DNA of 32,160 bases from Desulfosporosinus sp. Sb-LF (GTDB lineage: Bacteria > Bacillota > Desulfitobacteriia > Desulfitobacteriales > Desulfitobacteriaceae): assembly GCF_004766055.1 (NCBI RefSeq), contig NZ_SPQR01000022.1, positions 1 through 32,160 of the forward strand, written 5' to 3'. Each line of letters starts with the position of its first letter. The stretch's first letter is position 1. This document shows positions 14,342 through 22,148 of this stretch, in pieces. The notes below the pieces were generated by a model. The model had not been told where the DNA came from. It saw only the letters and a list, made by a program, of their open reading frames with translations, and did not search any database. Position numbers and translations under genes: made by a program.

Positions 14342-16747
14342 ATGAAAGTCAGTTTGGAATGGTTGCGCGAGCTGGTTGATGTCGATCAGAGTGCAGAAGA
14401 TTTAGCGGAAACGTTAACCCGTGGCGGGATTGAAGTAGAGGGCGTAGAGAATCTGAATAAGGGATTCGAAAAAGTAGTGATTGGGGAAATAGTCAGTCTA
14501 ACAAAGCATCCCGATGCAGATCGGCTATGGGTTTGCGTTGTAAACGTGGGGCAAGAAGAAGTGACGATTGTCACGGGTGCCCAAAACTTATTGGTGGGGG
14601 ATCGGATTCCTGTGGCTATGGTAGGGGCGACGCTTCCCAATGACCTTTCTATCCGGAAGTCCAAACTTAGGGGGGTTGTCTCACTTGGCATGTTGTGTTC
14701 GCGTGAGGAGCTTCTACTTGATGCATCAGTAGGATCAGATCGCAGTGAAAATGGGATTCTTATTTTGACACCAGGTGCTCCTATCGGCGAGAACTTTGGC
14801 AACTATTTAGGTCGCGAAGACAGTGTTTTAGACCTAGAACTATACCCGAATCGGCCAGATTGCTTGGCCATGGTAAATGTCGCTCGCGAAGTTGCGTGTC
14901 TCACCAGGAAGAAGCCCCATCTGACAAAATGGGCGGAAAAGGATCAAGTGCTATCCCTACCAACGGACCCGGATCTTCGGATTATTATCGAGGATGACGA
15001 GTTATGTCATCGTTATGCTGGTTTAGTCGTTGAGGATGTTCATATTGCTCCTTCTCCAGAATGGATGCAGAGACGACTGAAAGCTGCAGGAGTGCGCCCC
15101 ATTAATAATATTGTCGATATTACAAACTACTGTATGTTGGAAATGGGACAACCACTACATGCCTTTGACCGAGATAAAATACGGGGAGATATCCACGTTC
15201 GAGCTGCTCACCCCGAAGAGAAAATCAACACTTTAGATGGAGTGGAACGGAAACTTCAAACAGATACCTTACTCATCGCGGATGACCACCAGGCTTTAGC
15301 AGTAGCTGGCGTAATGGGTGGGTTAGACAGTGAAGTGACACAGGATACGACTCGGCTTATGATTGAATCCGCACATTTTTCCGGAGTGAGTATCCGTCGG
15401 ACAAGTCGTCGCTTAGGGCTTAGGTCGGAGGCTTCTAATCGATTTGAAAAGGGTATAGATGTACAAGGAATCGTAGCCACACTAGGGCGAGTTTGTGATC
15501 TACTTCTAGACTTAGGGGCGGGACGCCCTGTTGCCCTGGTGGATGAAGTAAAGAAAATTCCTCCTCATCGGCAAGTAAGTCTCTCAGCAGAACATACGTC
15601 AACGGTTCTTGGGATTGAGCTCAAAACAGCCGAGATTCGTGAAGTGCTAGAGAATTTGAACTTTAGGTATGAGGAACAAGCAGGACTTTTCCAGGTTGAG
15701 ATTCCAACTTACCGCTCAGATATTGAAATCGAAGAAGACCTAATGGAAGAAGTGGCTCGCTTAATTGGGTATGACCGAATTCCAACAACTCTACCTCAAG
15801 GGGATTTGACGCAAGGTAGGAGGACTCCTGAACAGGAGTTTCGCCGGAGGTTACGCAAGACCCTGGCCCAATCCGGAATGGATGAGGTGATGACCTATAC
15901 ATTCACACGCGCGGACACTGATGCCCAGTGGGGTAGCGCAAAGCATTCGATTCCGTTGCTTAATCCTTTACGAGAAGAACTTAGTGTGATGCGTACCACT
16001 CTACTGCCAGGGCTCCTCGATGTTGCAGCTCGGAATATTTCTCGGCGTAACACGGATGTAAGCATTTTCGAGATTGGGAATACTTATTGGGGAGAGGAAC
16101 AGCCTTTACGGAATCTTCCTCGAGAAGAACTTCGTGTTGCGGGGGTCGCAGTGGGTAAGGGTGGAAGGCATTGGCTAAACCAATCGGTGGAGTATGATTT
16201 CTATTATCTTAAGGGAATTATGGAAGAAGTGGCTCTGGAATTTGGACTTAAATTGGACTATCGTAGGGCTAAAAACGAATTGCTATTACACCCGGGCCGT
16301 TCTGCTGATATTTATCTTCAGAATCAACGCATTGGATTTCTTGGTGAAATGCACCCATCCCTGGAGAAGGAGTGGGGCCTTGAACGGGTGGTCGTTTTCG
16401 AATTAGAGTTAGCGGGATTATTTGCTCGGATGCGACAAACTGTTCGTGCACACTCTATTCCTCGTTTCCCTGCGATCCAAAGGGATCTGGCTATCGTTGT
16501 GTCCGTTGAAACTTCGGCTGATGCTGTTATGGCTAAGATGCGAAAGCTCGGCGGGGATTTGTTGCAACAAGTAGAGATATTTGATGTTTATACGGGAAAA
16601 CCTATACCAGATGATCGCAAAAGCCTGGCATTCTCGTTACGCTACCAGTCCTTAGAGCGGACGCTGACGGATGATGAAGTAAATATACTGAATTCAAGAG
16701 TTTCAGAGGGAATTCAGCAGGAGTTTGACGCAGAATGGCGAAAATAG
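14342..16747 (+). CDS. pheT: Phenylalanyl-tRNA synthetase beta subunit
   Basis: Full-length beta subunit (801 residues). N-terminal tRNA-binding EMAP/OB domain (~40-150; KHPDADRLWVCVVNVG, VTGAQN), B3/B4 editing domain (~215-390; RPINNIVDITNYCMLEMGQPLHAFD), B5 domain (~405-475), inactive class II core (~490-700; EEVARLIGYDRIPTTLP) and C-terminal ferredoxin-like anticodon-binding domain (~705-800; SIPRFPAIQRDLAIVV, DDEVN). The editing domain hydrolyses Tyr-tRNA-Phe. RBS AAGGGGGGG precedes the ATG. zapA follows 29 bases after the stop and no terminator intervenes, so it is probably in the same transcript. Confidence 0.98.
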   Translation: MKVSLEWLRELVDVDQSAEDLAETLTRGGIEVEGVENLNKGFEKVVIGEIVSLTKHPDADRLWVCVVNVGQEEVTIVTGAQNLLVGDRIPVAMVGATLPNDLSIRKSKLRGVVSLGMLCSREELLLDASVGSDRSENGILILTPGAPIGENFGNYLGREDSVLDLELYPNRPDCLAMVNVAREVACLTRKKPHLTKWAEKDQVLSLPTDPDLRIIIEDDELCHRYAGLVVEDVHIAPSPEWMQRRLKAAGVRPINNIVDITNYCMLEMGQPLHAFDRDKIRGDIHVRAAHPEEKINTLDGVERKLQTDTLLIADDHQALAVAGVMGGLDSEVTQDTTRLMIESAHFSGVSIRRTSRRLGLRSEASNRFEKGIDVQGIVATLGRVCDLLLDLGAGRPVALVDEVKKIPPHRQVSLSAEHTSTVLGIELKTAEIREVLENLNFRYEEQAGLFQVEIPTYRSDIEIEEDLMEEVARLIGYDRIPTTLPQGDLTQGRRTPEQEFRRRLRKTLAQSGMDEVMTYTFTRADTDAQWGSAKHSIPLLNPLREELSVMRTTLLPGLLDVAARNISRRNTDVSIFEIGNTYWGEEQPLRNLPREELRVAGVAVGKGGRHWLNQSVEYDFYYLKGIMEEVALEFGLKLDYRRAKNELLLHPGRSADIYLQNQRIGFLGEMHPSLEKEWGLERVVVFELELAGLFARMRQTVRAHSIPRFPAIQRDLAIVVSVETSADAVMAKMRKLGGDLLQQVEIFDVYTGKPIPDDRKSLAFSLRYQSLERTLTDDEVNILNSRVSEGIQQEFDAEWRK

Positions 16748-16776
16748 AGTAGGAGAAAGAGAGCGAGGGAAGAATT

Positions 16777-17034
16777 GTGTCGCATGAACCAGTTAAAATC
16801 ACCGTTGAGATTTTTGGGGAAAAGCATGTGCTCCGCGGTGAAGGGACAGCACCGTATATTCTAGGGTTGGCGCATGAAGTGGATAATAAGATGCGTCAGA
16901 TCGCTCAACGGCTACCTCGCTTGGGTATTCACCAAATTGCCATTTTGACCGCCCTTAATTTAGCAGATGAACTCGCAAAGTTGCGAGAAGAACAAGAGAC
17001 ATTGATGCAGCTGCTCGGAGAGAAGACAGAGTAA
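16777..17034 (+). CDS. zapA: Cell division protein ZapA
   Basis: The 85-residue protein begins with the ZapA-type beta strand (VKITVEIFGEKHVLRGEG) and continues with helices (IAILTALNLADELAKLREEQE) that form the coiled-coil dimer. ZapA binds FtsZ, bundles protofilaments and stabilises the Z ring. The start is GTG with GAGGGAAG upstream. A position after pheT is common in Firmicutes. A terminator follows. Confidence 0.92.
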   Translation: MSHEPVKITVEIFGEKHVLRGEGTAPYILGLAHEVDNKMRQIAQRLPRLGIHQIAILTALNLADELAKLREEQETLMQLLGEKTE

Positions 17035-17053
17035 TTGAGTACTAATATGGTTT

Positions 17054-17085
17054 AAGGCACCTGGATTCTCCAGGTGCCTTTTTTG
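17054..17085 (+). terminator. Terminator of pheS-pheT-zapA
   Basis: AAGGCACCTGGA, TTC loop, TCCAGGTGCCTT, then T. Perfect 12-bp stem. Confidence 0.92.
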
Positions 17086-17161
17086 AGCCCCATTCCGTCA
17101 TCTTAGAGGTGATTATACACCAACTGCGTGTTATAATCCTTTGAATCATATGAAATTATCC

Positions 17162-17211
17162 AATAAAAAGGGGTTGCAACAAACTGAAATTAAGTTTGTT
17201 GCAACCCCTTT
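17162..17211 (-). terminator. Terminator of the ABC transporter operon
   Basis: A perfect 19-bp stem AAAGGGGTTGCAACAAACT (17167-17185)/its complement (17193-17211). On the minus strand it is followed by TTATTG after the T-rich arm, so it ends the leftward ABC operon 12 bases past its last stop. Confidence 0.88.
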
Positions 17212-17222
17212 GAAGAAAAGTT

Positions 17223-18017
17223 CTAGGCTAAAATCATGCGATCCGTATTCATATGGGACCCACTAGCTTTCTCAAACATTTCGAGCAAACGACTAATCGT
17301 CATATTGCTTCGTTCCGTCCCTTTAATGTCGAGAATCACACGGCCCTCGTGCATCATAATCGTTCGATTTCCAAAGGCAAGTGCGTGGTCAAGATTGTGG
17401 GTGATCATCAAGGTAGTCAGGTGCTGCCGTTCGGTCACGTCAACAGTCAATTCTAAGACCTTGGCAGCTGTTTTGGGATCGAGGGCAGCTGTGTGTTCGT
17501 CAAGAAGCAAAAGCTTCGGCTTTTGTAATGTTGCCATAAGAAGGGTCAGGGCTTGACGCTGCCCTCCGGATAAAAGGTTGACGCGGTGAGTTAAACGATT
17601 TTCAAGTCCTAAGCCCAGAGACTCTAGTTTTACACGAAATAAATCTCGCTCTTCGGGTCCGATGGCTCGTCGTAAGCGCCTAGTCTTTCCTCGGCGAAAG
17701 GCCATAATTAGATTTTCTTCGATCGTCATTGAGCCTGCAGTACCGGATAAGGGGTCTTGGAACACCCGGCTAATTAAGGCTGCACGTTTATGCGCCGGAA
17801 GGCGTGTGATCTCTTTGCCGTCTATGAAGATTTCTCCTGAATCTACCAGGAAGTTACCTGCGACGGCGTTTAAAAACGTTGATTTGCCAGCGCCATTGCT
17901 TCCGATTACGGTAACGAAATCATTGGGCACAAGTTCTAAGAGTACCCGATCTAATGCCTTTTTCTCGTTAATGGTTCCTCGGTTAAAGACCTTCACCAAA
18001 TTACGAACGGTTAGCAT
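17223..18017 (-). CDS. ABC transporter ATPase, TrpZ/COG1101 type
   Basis: Nucleotide-binding subunit of 264 residues. Walker A GSNGAGKST, Q-loop FQDP, signature LLSGGQRQ, Walker B LLLLDEHTAALDP and switch histidine in ITHN are all intact. It belongs with the permease and lipoprotein upstream to an importer of the uncharacterised COG1101/COG4120/COG2984 type, some members of which (TrpXYZ) are linked to tryptophan. The permease stop TAA and this ATG (18017) are one base apart; GTG 18026 would overlap the permease but sits too close to the RBS GGGAGAG. Translational coupling is likely. Confidence 0.9.
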   Translation of the reverse strand: MLTVRNLVKVFNRGTINEKKALDRVLLELVPNDFVTVIGSNGAGKSTFLNAVAGNFLVDSGEIFIDGKEITRLPAHKRAALISRVFQDPLSGTAGSMTIEENLIMAFRRGKTRRLRRAIGPEERDLFRVKLESLGLGLENRLTHRVNLLSGGQRQALTLLMATLQKPKLLLLDEHTAALDPKTAAKVLELTVDVTERQHLTTLMITHNLDHALAFGNRTIMMHEGRVILDIKGTERSNMTISRLLEMFEKASGSHMNTDRMILA

Positions 18018-18018
18018 A

Positions 18019-18918
18019 TTATGCACTCTCTCCCTTCACACCGGCAGTCCAAGCAGCAATCTTTTTTCTGAAGCTGGGCGAAATCAAAGCGGTAATAACA
18101 ATAATAGAGGTCACTAACTTCAAATCGGTCGGTGCTAAACCCAACTGTAAGACGAGAGCAATAATCACGCGATAAATAACGCCCCCGCAGATTACAGCTA
18201 TAATAGTTCGGCCAATCGAAGAGGTTCCAACTAACACTTCTCCAATAATGACGGAAGCTAACCCAGCGATAATCATCCCAATCCCCATACTGGCATCCGC
18301 AAATTGTTGATTTTGAGCCACGTAACTACCTGCAAGAGCTACTAATCCATTAGATATACTGAGACCAAGGATTTTCATGAGATCCGTGTTTACACCAAGA
18401 CTTCGAATCATCAGTTCATTATCTCCCGTAGATCGCAAGGCAAGTCCCAATTCGGTTTGCAAGAAAACGTAAATGATCGTTCCGAGGAAGACTACGGATA
18501 TTAAACTGAGTATAAAGACACCGTATTCTTCCATCACAGGGAGCTGGGCAAAATCGGTAAAGATGGTACGCGAACCAAGGAGTGAGATATTGGCCCTCCC
18601 CATGATTCGTAGATTGATAGAATAGAGCGCTGTCATGGTTAAAATCCCTGAGAGTAGAGGCGTAATCTTAAACTTGGTGTGAAGTATCCCCGTAAATAAG
18701 CCTGCGAGGTTCCCAACAATAAACGCCATTCCTGTAGCAAACCATGGATTAGCACCTCCGACGATCAGCGACGTCGCGGTCGCTGCACCGAGTGTAAAAC
18801 TTCCGTCCACAGACAAGTCCGCGTAGTCGAGAATTCGGAAGGTCAGGTAGACCCCTAAAACCATGATGGCATACATTAAACCCTGTTCTGTTGTACCAAG
18901 CGCTATTTGTGAGAACAT
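18019..18918 (-). CDS. ABC transporter permease, TrpY/COG4120 type
   Basis: A 299-residue polytopic membrane protein with about eight to nine hydrophobic segments and the family-typical N-terminus GLMYAIMVLGVYLTFRILDYADLSVDGSFTLGAA. This motif relates it to branched-chain amino acid/sugar-type permeases (LivH-like fold). It forms the channel, probably as a homodimer, with the downstream ATPase. GGAGTG lies about ten bases before the ATG. A 90-base gap separates it from the lipoprotein gene, with no clear terminator, consistent with lower expression of the membrane and ATPase subunits than of the binding protein. Confidence 0.9.
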   Translation of the reverse strand: MFSQIALGTTEQGLMYAIMVLGVYLTFRILDYADLSVDGSFTLGAATATSLIVGGANPWFATGMAFIVGNLAGLFTGILHTKFKITPLLSGILTMTALYSINLRIMGRANISLLGSRTIFTDFAQLPVMEEYGVFILSLISVVFLGTIIYVFLQTELGLALRSTGDNELMIRSLGVNTDLMKILGLSISNGLVALAGSYVAQNQQFADASMGIGMIIAGLASVIIGEVLVGTSSIGRTIIAVICGGVIYRVIIALVLQLGLAPTDLKLVTSIIVITALISPSFRKKIAAWTAGVKGESA

Positions 18919-19008
18919 CTTCTTAACACTCCAATTTAATTTGCTTCTACTAGTTAGACACTATGACACCCTTAATTAGTCGTTAGACGAGACGCCGTTC
19001 TTCGAATG

Positions 19009-20010
19009 CTACTTGGAAAAAGTGGCGTTCTTCAAGATATCCTCTGGAACCGTTAAACCCAGTAAATTAATGGTTGCCTTATTGAATACAGTATCGAATT
19101 CTTTCTGACTCTCAATGGGCATATCTTGTGGCTTCTCTCCTTTAAAGACTCTAAGGGCCATGTCGCCAGTTTGTTTACCTAACTTTTGATAGTTAATCCC
19201 GATTGTGGCCAAGGCACCTTTGTCAACAACGCTGCTCTCGCCCGAAATAACGGGGATTTTGTTCTTGTTGGCAACTTGCACAACGGATTGTGCAGCAGAA
19301 ACAACCATGTTATCTGTGGGTACATAGATTGTATCAACTTTTCCTATTAGTGATTGGGCTGCTTGTAAAACATCCGCGCTTGTAGTGACGGTCGCTTCCA
19401 CAACAGTTAAGCCAAGGTCCGCGGCCACTTTCTTCGCCATAGCCACTTGTACTTGAGAATTAACTTCTCCAGCATTATAGATAACTCCGACTTTTTTTGC
19501 GGTAGGAACCAATTTCTTCATAAGTTCAAATTGTTCTTTAAGAGGGTTCATATCAGTGGTCCCAGTTACATTTTTTCCTGGTTTATCCATGCTATTCACA
19601 AGTTTCGCTGCTACCGGATCCGTAACGGCTGTGATTAAAATAGGAATATCTTTGCTTGCACTTGCCATAGCTTGTGCGGAAGGGGTAGCGATGGCTAAAA
19701 CAAGATCCAGTTTGGCTGAGGAAAATTTTTGGGCAATAGATTGTAGTACGGATTGATCCCCTTGTGCATTTTGATAGTCAACCGTGAGGTTTTTTCCTTC
19801 TTCATAACCGCCTGCCTTGAGTGCCTCTAGAAATCCTTTTCGTGCGCCATCTAAAGCAGGATGTTCAACGATTTGAACGATCCCAATCTTTAATGCCTTT
19901 TTCTCTCCGTTCGCGTCCCCGCTTGTGCTCGCTCCGGATTTCGTTGCCCCGCATCCTACTAAACCGAGTAACAACACTAAACTTAGACCAAATGCCAATA
20001 ACTTTTTCAC
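19009..20010 (-). CDS. ABC substrate-binding lipoprotein, TrpX/COG2984 type
   Basis: A 333-residue lipoprotein: basic N-terminus, hydrophobic core and lipobox LVGC (cleavage before Cys ~19), then a serine-rich tether. The mature part (KIGIVQIVEHPALDGARKGFLEAL ... ITAVTDPVAAKLV ... GVIYNAGEVNSQVQ) is the periplasmic-binding-like fold of COG2984. Relatives bind aromatic amino acids, but the ligand here is unknown. I chose GTG 20010, six bases after GGAGGT; the ATG at 20016 touches the RBS directly. The family link to tryptophan is knowledge; the substrate is not shown by the sequence. A leader with a terminator hairpin precedes it. Confidence 0.9.
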   Translation of the reverse strand: MKKLLAFGLSLVLLLGLVGCGATKSGASTSGDANGEKKALKIGIVQIVEHPALDGARKGFLEALKAGGYEEGKNLTVDYQNAQGDQSVLQSIAQKFSSAKLDLVLAIATPSAQAMASASKDIPILITAVTDPVAAKLVNSMDKPGKNVTGTTDMNPLKEQFELMKKLVPTAKKVGVIYNAGEVNSQVQVAMAKKVAADLGLTVVEATVTTSADVLQAAQSLIGKVDTIYVPTDNMVVSAAQSVVQVANKNKIPVISGESSVVDKGALATIGINYQKLGKQTGDMALRVFKGEKPQDMPIESQKEFDTVFNKATINLLGLTVPEDILKNATFSK

Positions 20011-20035
20011 CGTCATACCTCCTCAAAATTCTGGG

Positions 20036-20111
20036 CATAAAAAATACACCTCCGCAGGAAGTGCTTCGTTGCCCAACCCCTACTGTACTACCATACTACC
20101 ATTATTTAATT
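20036..20111 (-). promoter_or_regulatory. Attenuator-like leader of the ABC operon
   Basis: Reading leftward, GCACTTCC (20064-20057), loop TGC, GGAGGTGT (20053-20046) then A and six T form an intrinsic terminator before the lipoprotein gene. An upstream segment GTAGGGG (20083-20077) can instead pair with TTCCTGC (20060-20054), which covers the terminator's 5' arm and loop. A further pairing TGGGCA/TGCCCA (around 20076-20071 and 20037-20032) would enclose the whole. No T-box element or known riboswitch core is recognisable. Confidence 0.6.
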
Positions 20112-20117
20112 AATTTT

Positions 20118-20146
20118 ATATTAAAGTATATGACAAAGGGTGTCAA
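20118..20146 (-). promoter_or_regulatory. Promoter of the ABC transporter operon
   Basis: Minus strand TTGACA (20146-20141), 17-base spacer, TAATAT (20123-20118). Predicted start near 20111, giving a ~100-base leader. Confidence 0.75.
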
Positions 20147-20256
20147 TAAAAATTTTTGAATAATTCAAGAAGGCTTTTAATAAACAGTGTCTATGCATAT
20201 CTAGCATTTTTTAGAGATGTTGGATACTCTATAGGAAGGGAAAGGAGAGAAATCAA

Positions 20257-21162
20257 ATGCACATGGTTATGATTTTCCTTGATGGTTTTGGCCTGGGAAC
20301 GAAAGACGATAACCCCATTGTGGCAGCGAAAACTCCTGTACTCGATGAACTGTTGGGAGGGCATTTACTTTGGGGGAAACGCTGTATTACTCATAATAAA
20401 ACAGTGCTAAGACCGTTAGACCCCACCTTGGGATTACCAGGAACTCCCCAGAGCGCCACAGGTCAGACAACACTTTGGACGGGTCTAAATGCTGCTAAAG
20501 CGCTAGGATATCATCTTCGTGCATATCCTAATGGGCCTTTGGCTGAGATGATTGCCGAAAAGAGCATCTTTAGGCAATTAGCCGAAGTAGGGAAGAGAGG
20601 CATGTTCGCGAATACATTTACAGATGCCTATGATCAAGCGGTTGCAAAAGGAAAAAGAACTCATACAGCTTCAACCCTGTCAGCCAAAGCGGGAGGCGTA
20701 CGTCTTAGACGCGTTGCTGATTTAGCCAAGGGGTTAGCGGTATATCATGATATGACGAATGAACTGCTCGTTCAACTGGGAGAGAGAGTTTCTGTGATTT
20801 CACCGTTTGAAGCCGGACGGAATTTAGGAAACCTTGCTTTAAACTATGATTTCACATTGTATGAATTCTTCCAGACGGATGTTAAAGGACACAAGCAGCT
20901 CTGGGAGGAAGCGATCAGTTTAGTTGAACAAATTGATAGCTTTATCGGAGGCTTTCTATCGGTGGCCAGAGAAGGTGTTGATCTGGCCTTGGTTTTGACC
21001 AGCGACCATGGCAATATCGAAGATTTTTCTGTGCAAGGGCATACGACCAACTCAGTGCCTGCGCTGTGTTGGTCTGATAAACTAGTGGATTGGCCGGAAT
21101 GGAATACTTTAGAGGAAGTAACCCCAGGCATAATAAAATTACTTACCCAAAAAGAGTCATAG
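20257..21162 (+). CDS. Phosphoglyceromutase-like metalloenzyme (alkaline phosphatase superfamily)
   Basis: A 301-residue protein with the superfamily metal sites: FLDGFG (D9) at the N-terminus, SATGQTTLWTG (66-76) at the position of the nucleophile, SDHGNIED (D250, H251) and GHTTN (H262) near the C-terminus. These match cofactor-independent phosphoglycerate mutase and phosphopentomutase relatives, but the protein is much shorter than iPGM (~510) and lacks its inserted transferase domain. It is therefore a predicted phosphohydrolase or phosphomutase of unknown substrate. RBS AAGGAGAG precedes the ATG. It is divergent from the ABC operon, from which a ~240-base gap separates it. Confidence 0.8.
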   Translation: MHMVMIFLDGFGLGTKDDNPIVAAKTPVLDELLGGHLLWGKRCITHNKTVLRPLDPTLGLPGTPQSATGQTTLWTGLNAAKALGYHLRAYPNGPLAEMIAEKSIFRQLAEVGKRGMFANTFTDAYDQAVAKGKRTHTASTLSAKAGGVRLRRVADLAKGLAVYHDMTNELLVQLGERVSVISPFEAGRNLGNLALNYDFTLYEFFQTDVKGHKQLWEEAISLVEQIDSFIGGFLSVAREGVDLALVLTSDHGNIEDFSVQGHTTNSVPALCWSDKLVDWPEWNTLEEVTPGIIKLLTQKES

Positions 21163-21357
21163 ATTCGACATGGATATTTGACTTAAGTTATTATATTATT
21201 TTAGGGATAGGTATTGAATGTATCTTTAATTTATGAGAATAATAAAAATGATGAAAGTGAACCTCGATGAATAGTGGGTAAAGCCCAACTGCATGTTCGC
21301 AATAGTGCTTTAGCATTAAAATCCTTTTTATAATAACAATAAGAATAGGGTGATATA

Positions 21358-22041
21358 ATGCCGCTACCAGAAAACAACTTGCTATATGGATTTGCACCAA
21401 AATTGACCGTCGAACAACGTGATTATGTGGATGCTATCTTTGATTATCAATTGGTAATGGTTAACGCTAAAGCTGGCACTGGAAAAACAACTCTTGCAGT
21501 CGCCTGCGCTAAAATTCTTAATAAACCTTTAACCTATATTTTTAACCCTGTCCAAGAATCCGCAATGGGTTTTAGGCCTGGCACACAAAGCGAGAAGGAA
21601 AGTATCTATCACCAACCACTTGTTGATGCTCTCTTAGAGATTAATGAGAACCCATCTCAGTGTGTATTTAATGAAGAAGTGTTGGCAAATGAAGCAATTC
21701 GAAGAAAAGTCAGTATCAAACGATTGATGGATACTATTTGGTGTTACCCCAAGACTCCATTATTCCTTAGAGGAACAAATCTAAAGGACATGACTATTAT
21801 TATCGATGAATGCCAAAATTTCACGGTAATGGAATTGCGTAAAATATTTACTCGCGTACATGATTCATGTAAGGTGATTTGTATTGGGCATTCAGGGCAA
21901 GTTGACATCCCCGTTGCGAAAAGTGGCTTCGTGCCGTATATGGAGCACTTTAAGGATCAACCTTATTGCAGGATTTTTTCATTAACTAAGAACTTCCGCG
22001 GAGAACTCGCGAATTGGGCAGACGCATTACCTATGAAATAG
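21358..22041 (+). CDS. Short PhoH-like P-loop ATPase
   Basis: A 227-residue single-domain ATPase. Walker A AKAGTGKT lies at residues 37-44 and Walker B IIIDECQN with D150-E151; TKNFRGELANWAD at the end recalls the sensor region of PhoH and helicase-like proteins. It is shorter than housekeeping PhoH (~320) and lacks the usual GLRG-rich C-terminal part, so it resembles the stand-alone PhoH-like proteins found in clostridia and phages. The function is unknown; an RNA-related role is often suggested for the family. The coding sequence is more AT-rich than neighbouring genes, which may indicate transfer. No terminator is evident and the next gene has its own promoter. Confidence 0.78.
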   Translation: MPLPENNLLYGFAPKLTVEQRDYVDAIFDYQLVMVNAKAGTGKTTLAVACAKILNKPLTYIFNPVQESAMGFRPGTQSEKESIYHQPLVDALLEINENPSQCVFNEEVLANEAIRRKVSIKRLMDTIWCYPKTPLFLRGTNLKDMTIIIDECQNFTVMELRKIFTRVHDSCKVICIGHSGQVDIPVAKSGFVPYMEHFKDQPYCRIFSLTKNFRGELANWADALPMK

Positions 22042-22069
22042 AATACGTGGGGTTACGCCCGTGCCTTAA

Positions 22070-22098
22070 TTGTAAAAACATAATTAAACAATTATAAT
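22070..22098 (+). promoter_or_regulatory. Promoter before the U32-mutS2 pair
   Basis: TTGTAA (22070-22075), 17-base spacer, TATAAT (22093-22098), about 50 bases before the ATG at 22149. Confidence 0.72.
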
Positions 22099-22148
22099 AG
22101 AGTGATTGTCCATTTATGCCACAATGTAGAAACAAGGGAAGTAATTAA

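Noticed and set aside
21163-21357. Possible regulatory RNA before the PhoH-like gene
   Set aside because: Only short stems (GGGTAAAGCCC type, GTGCTTTAGCAT) and no terminator or convincing promoter; too weak to call.
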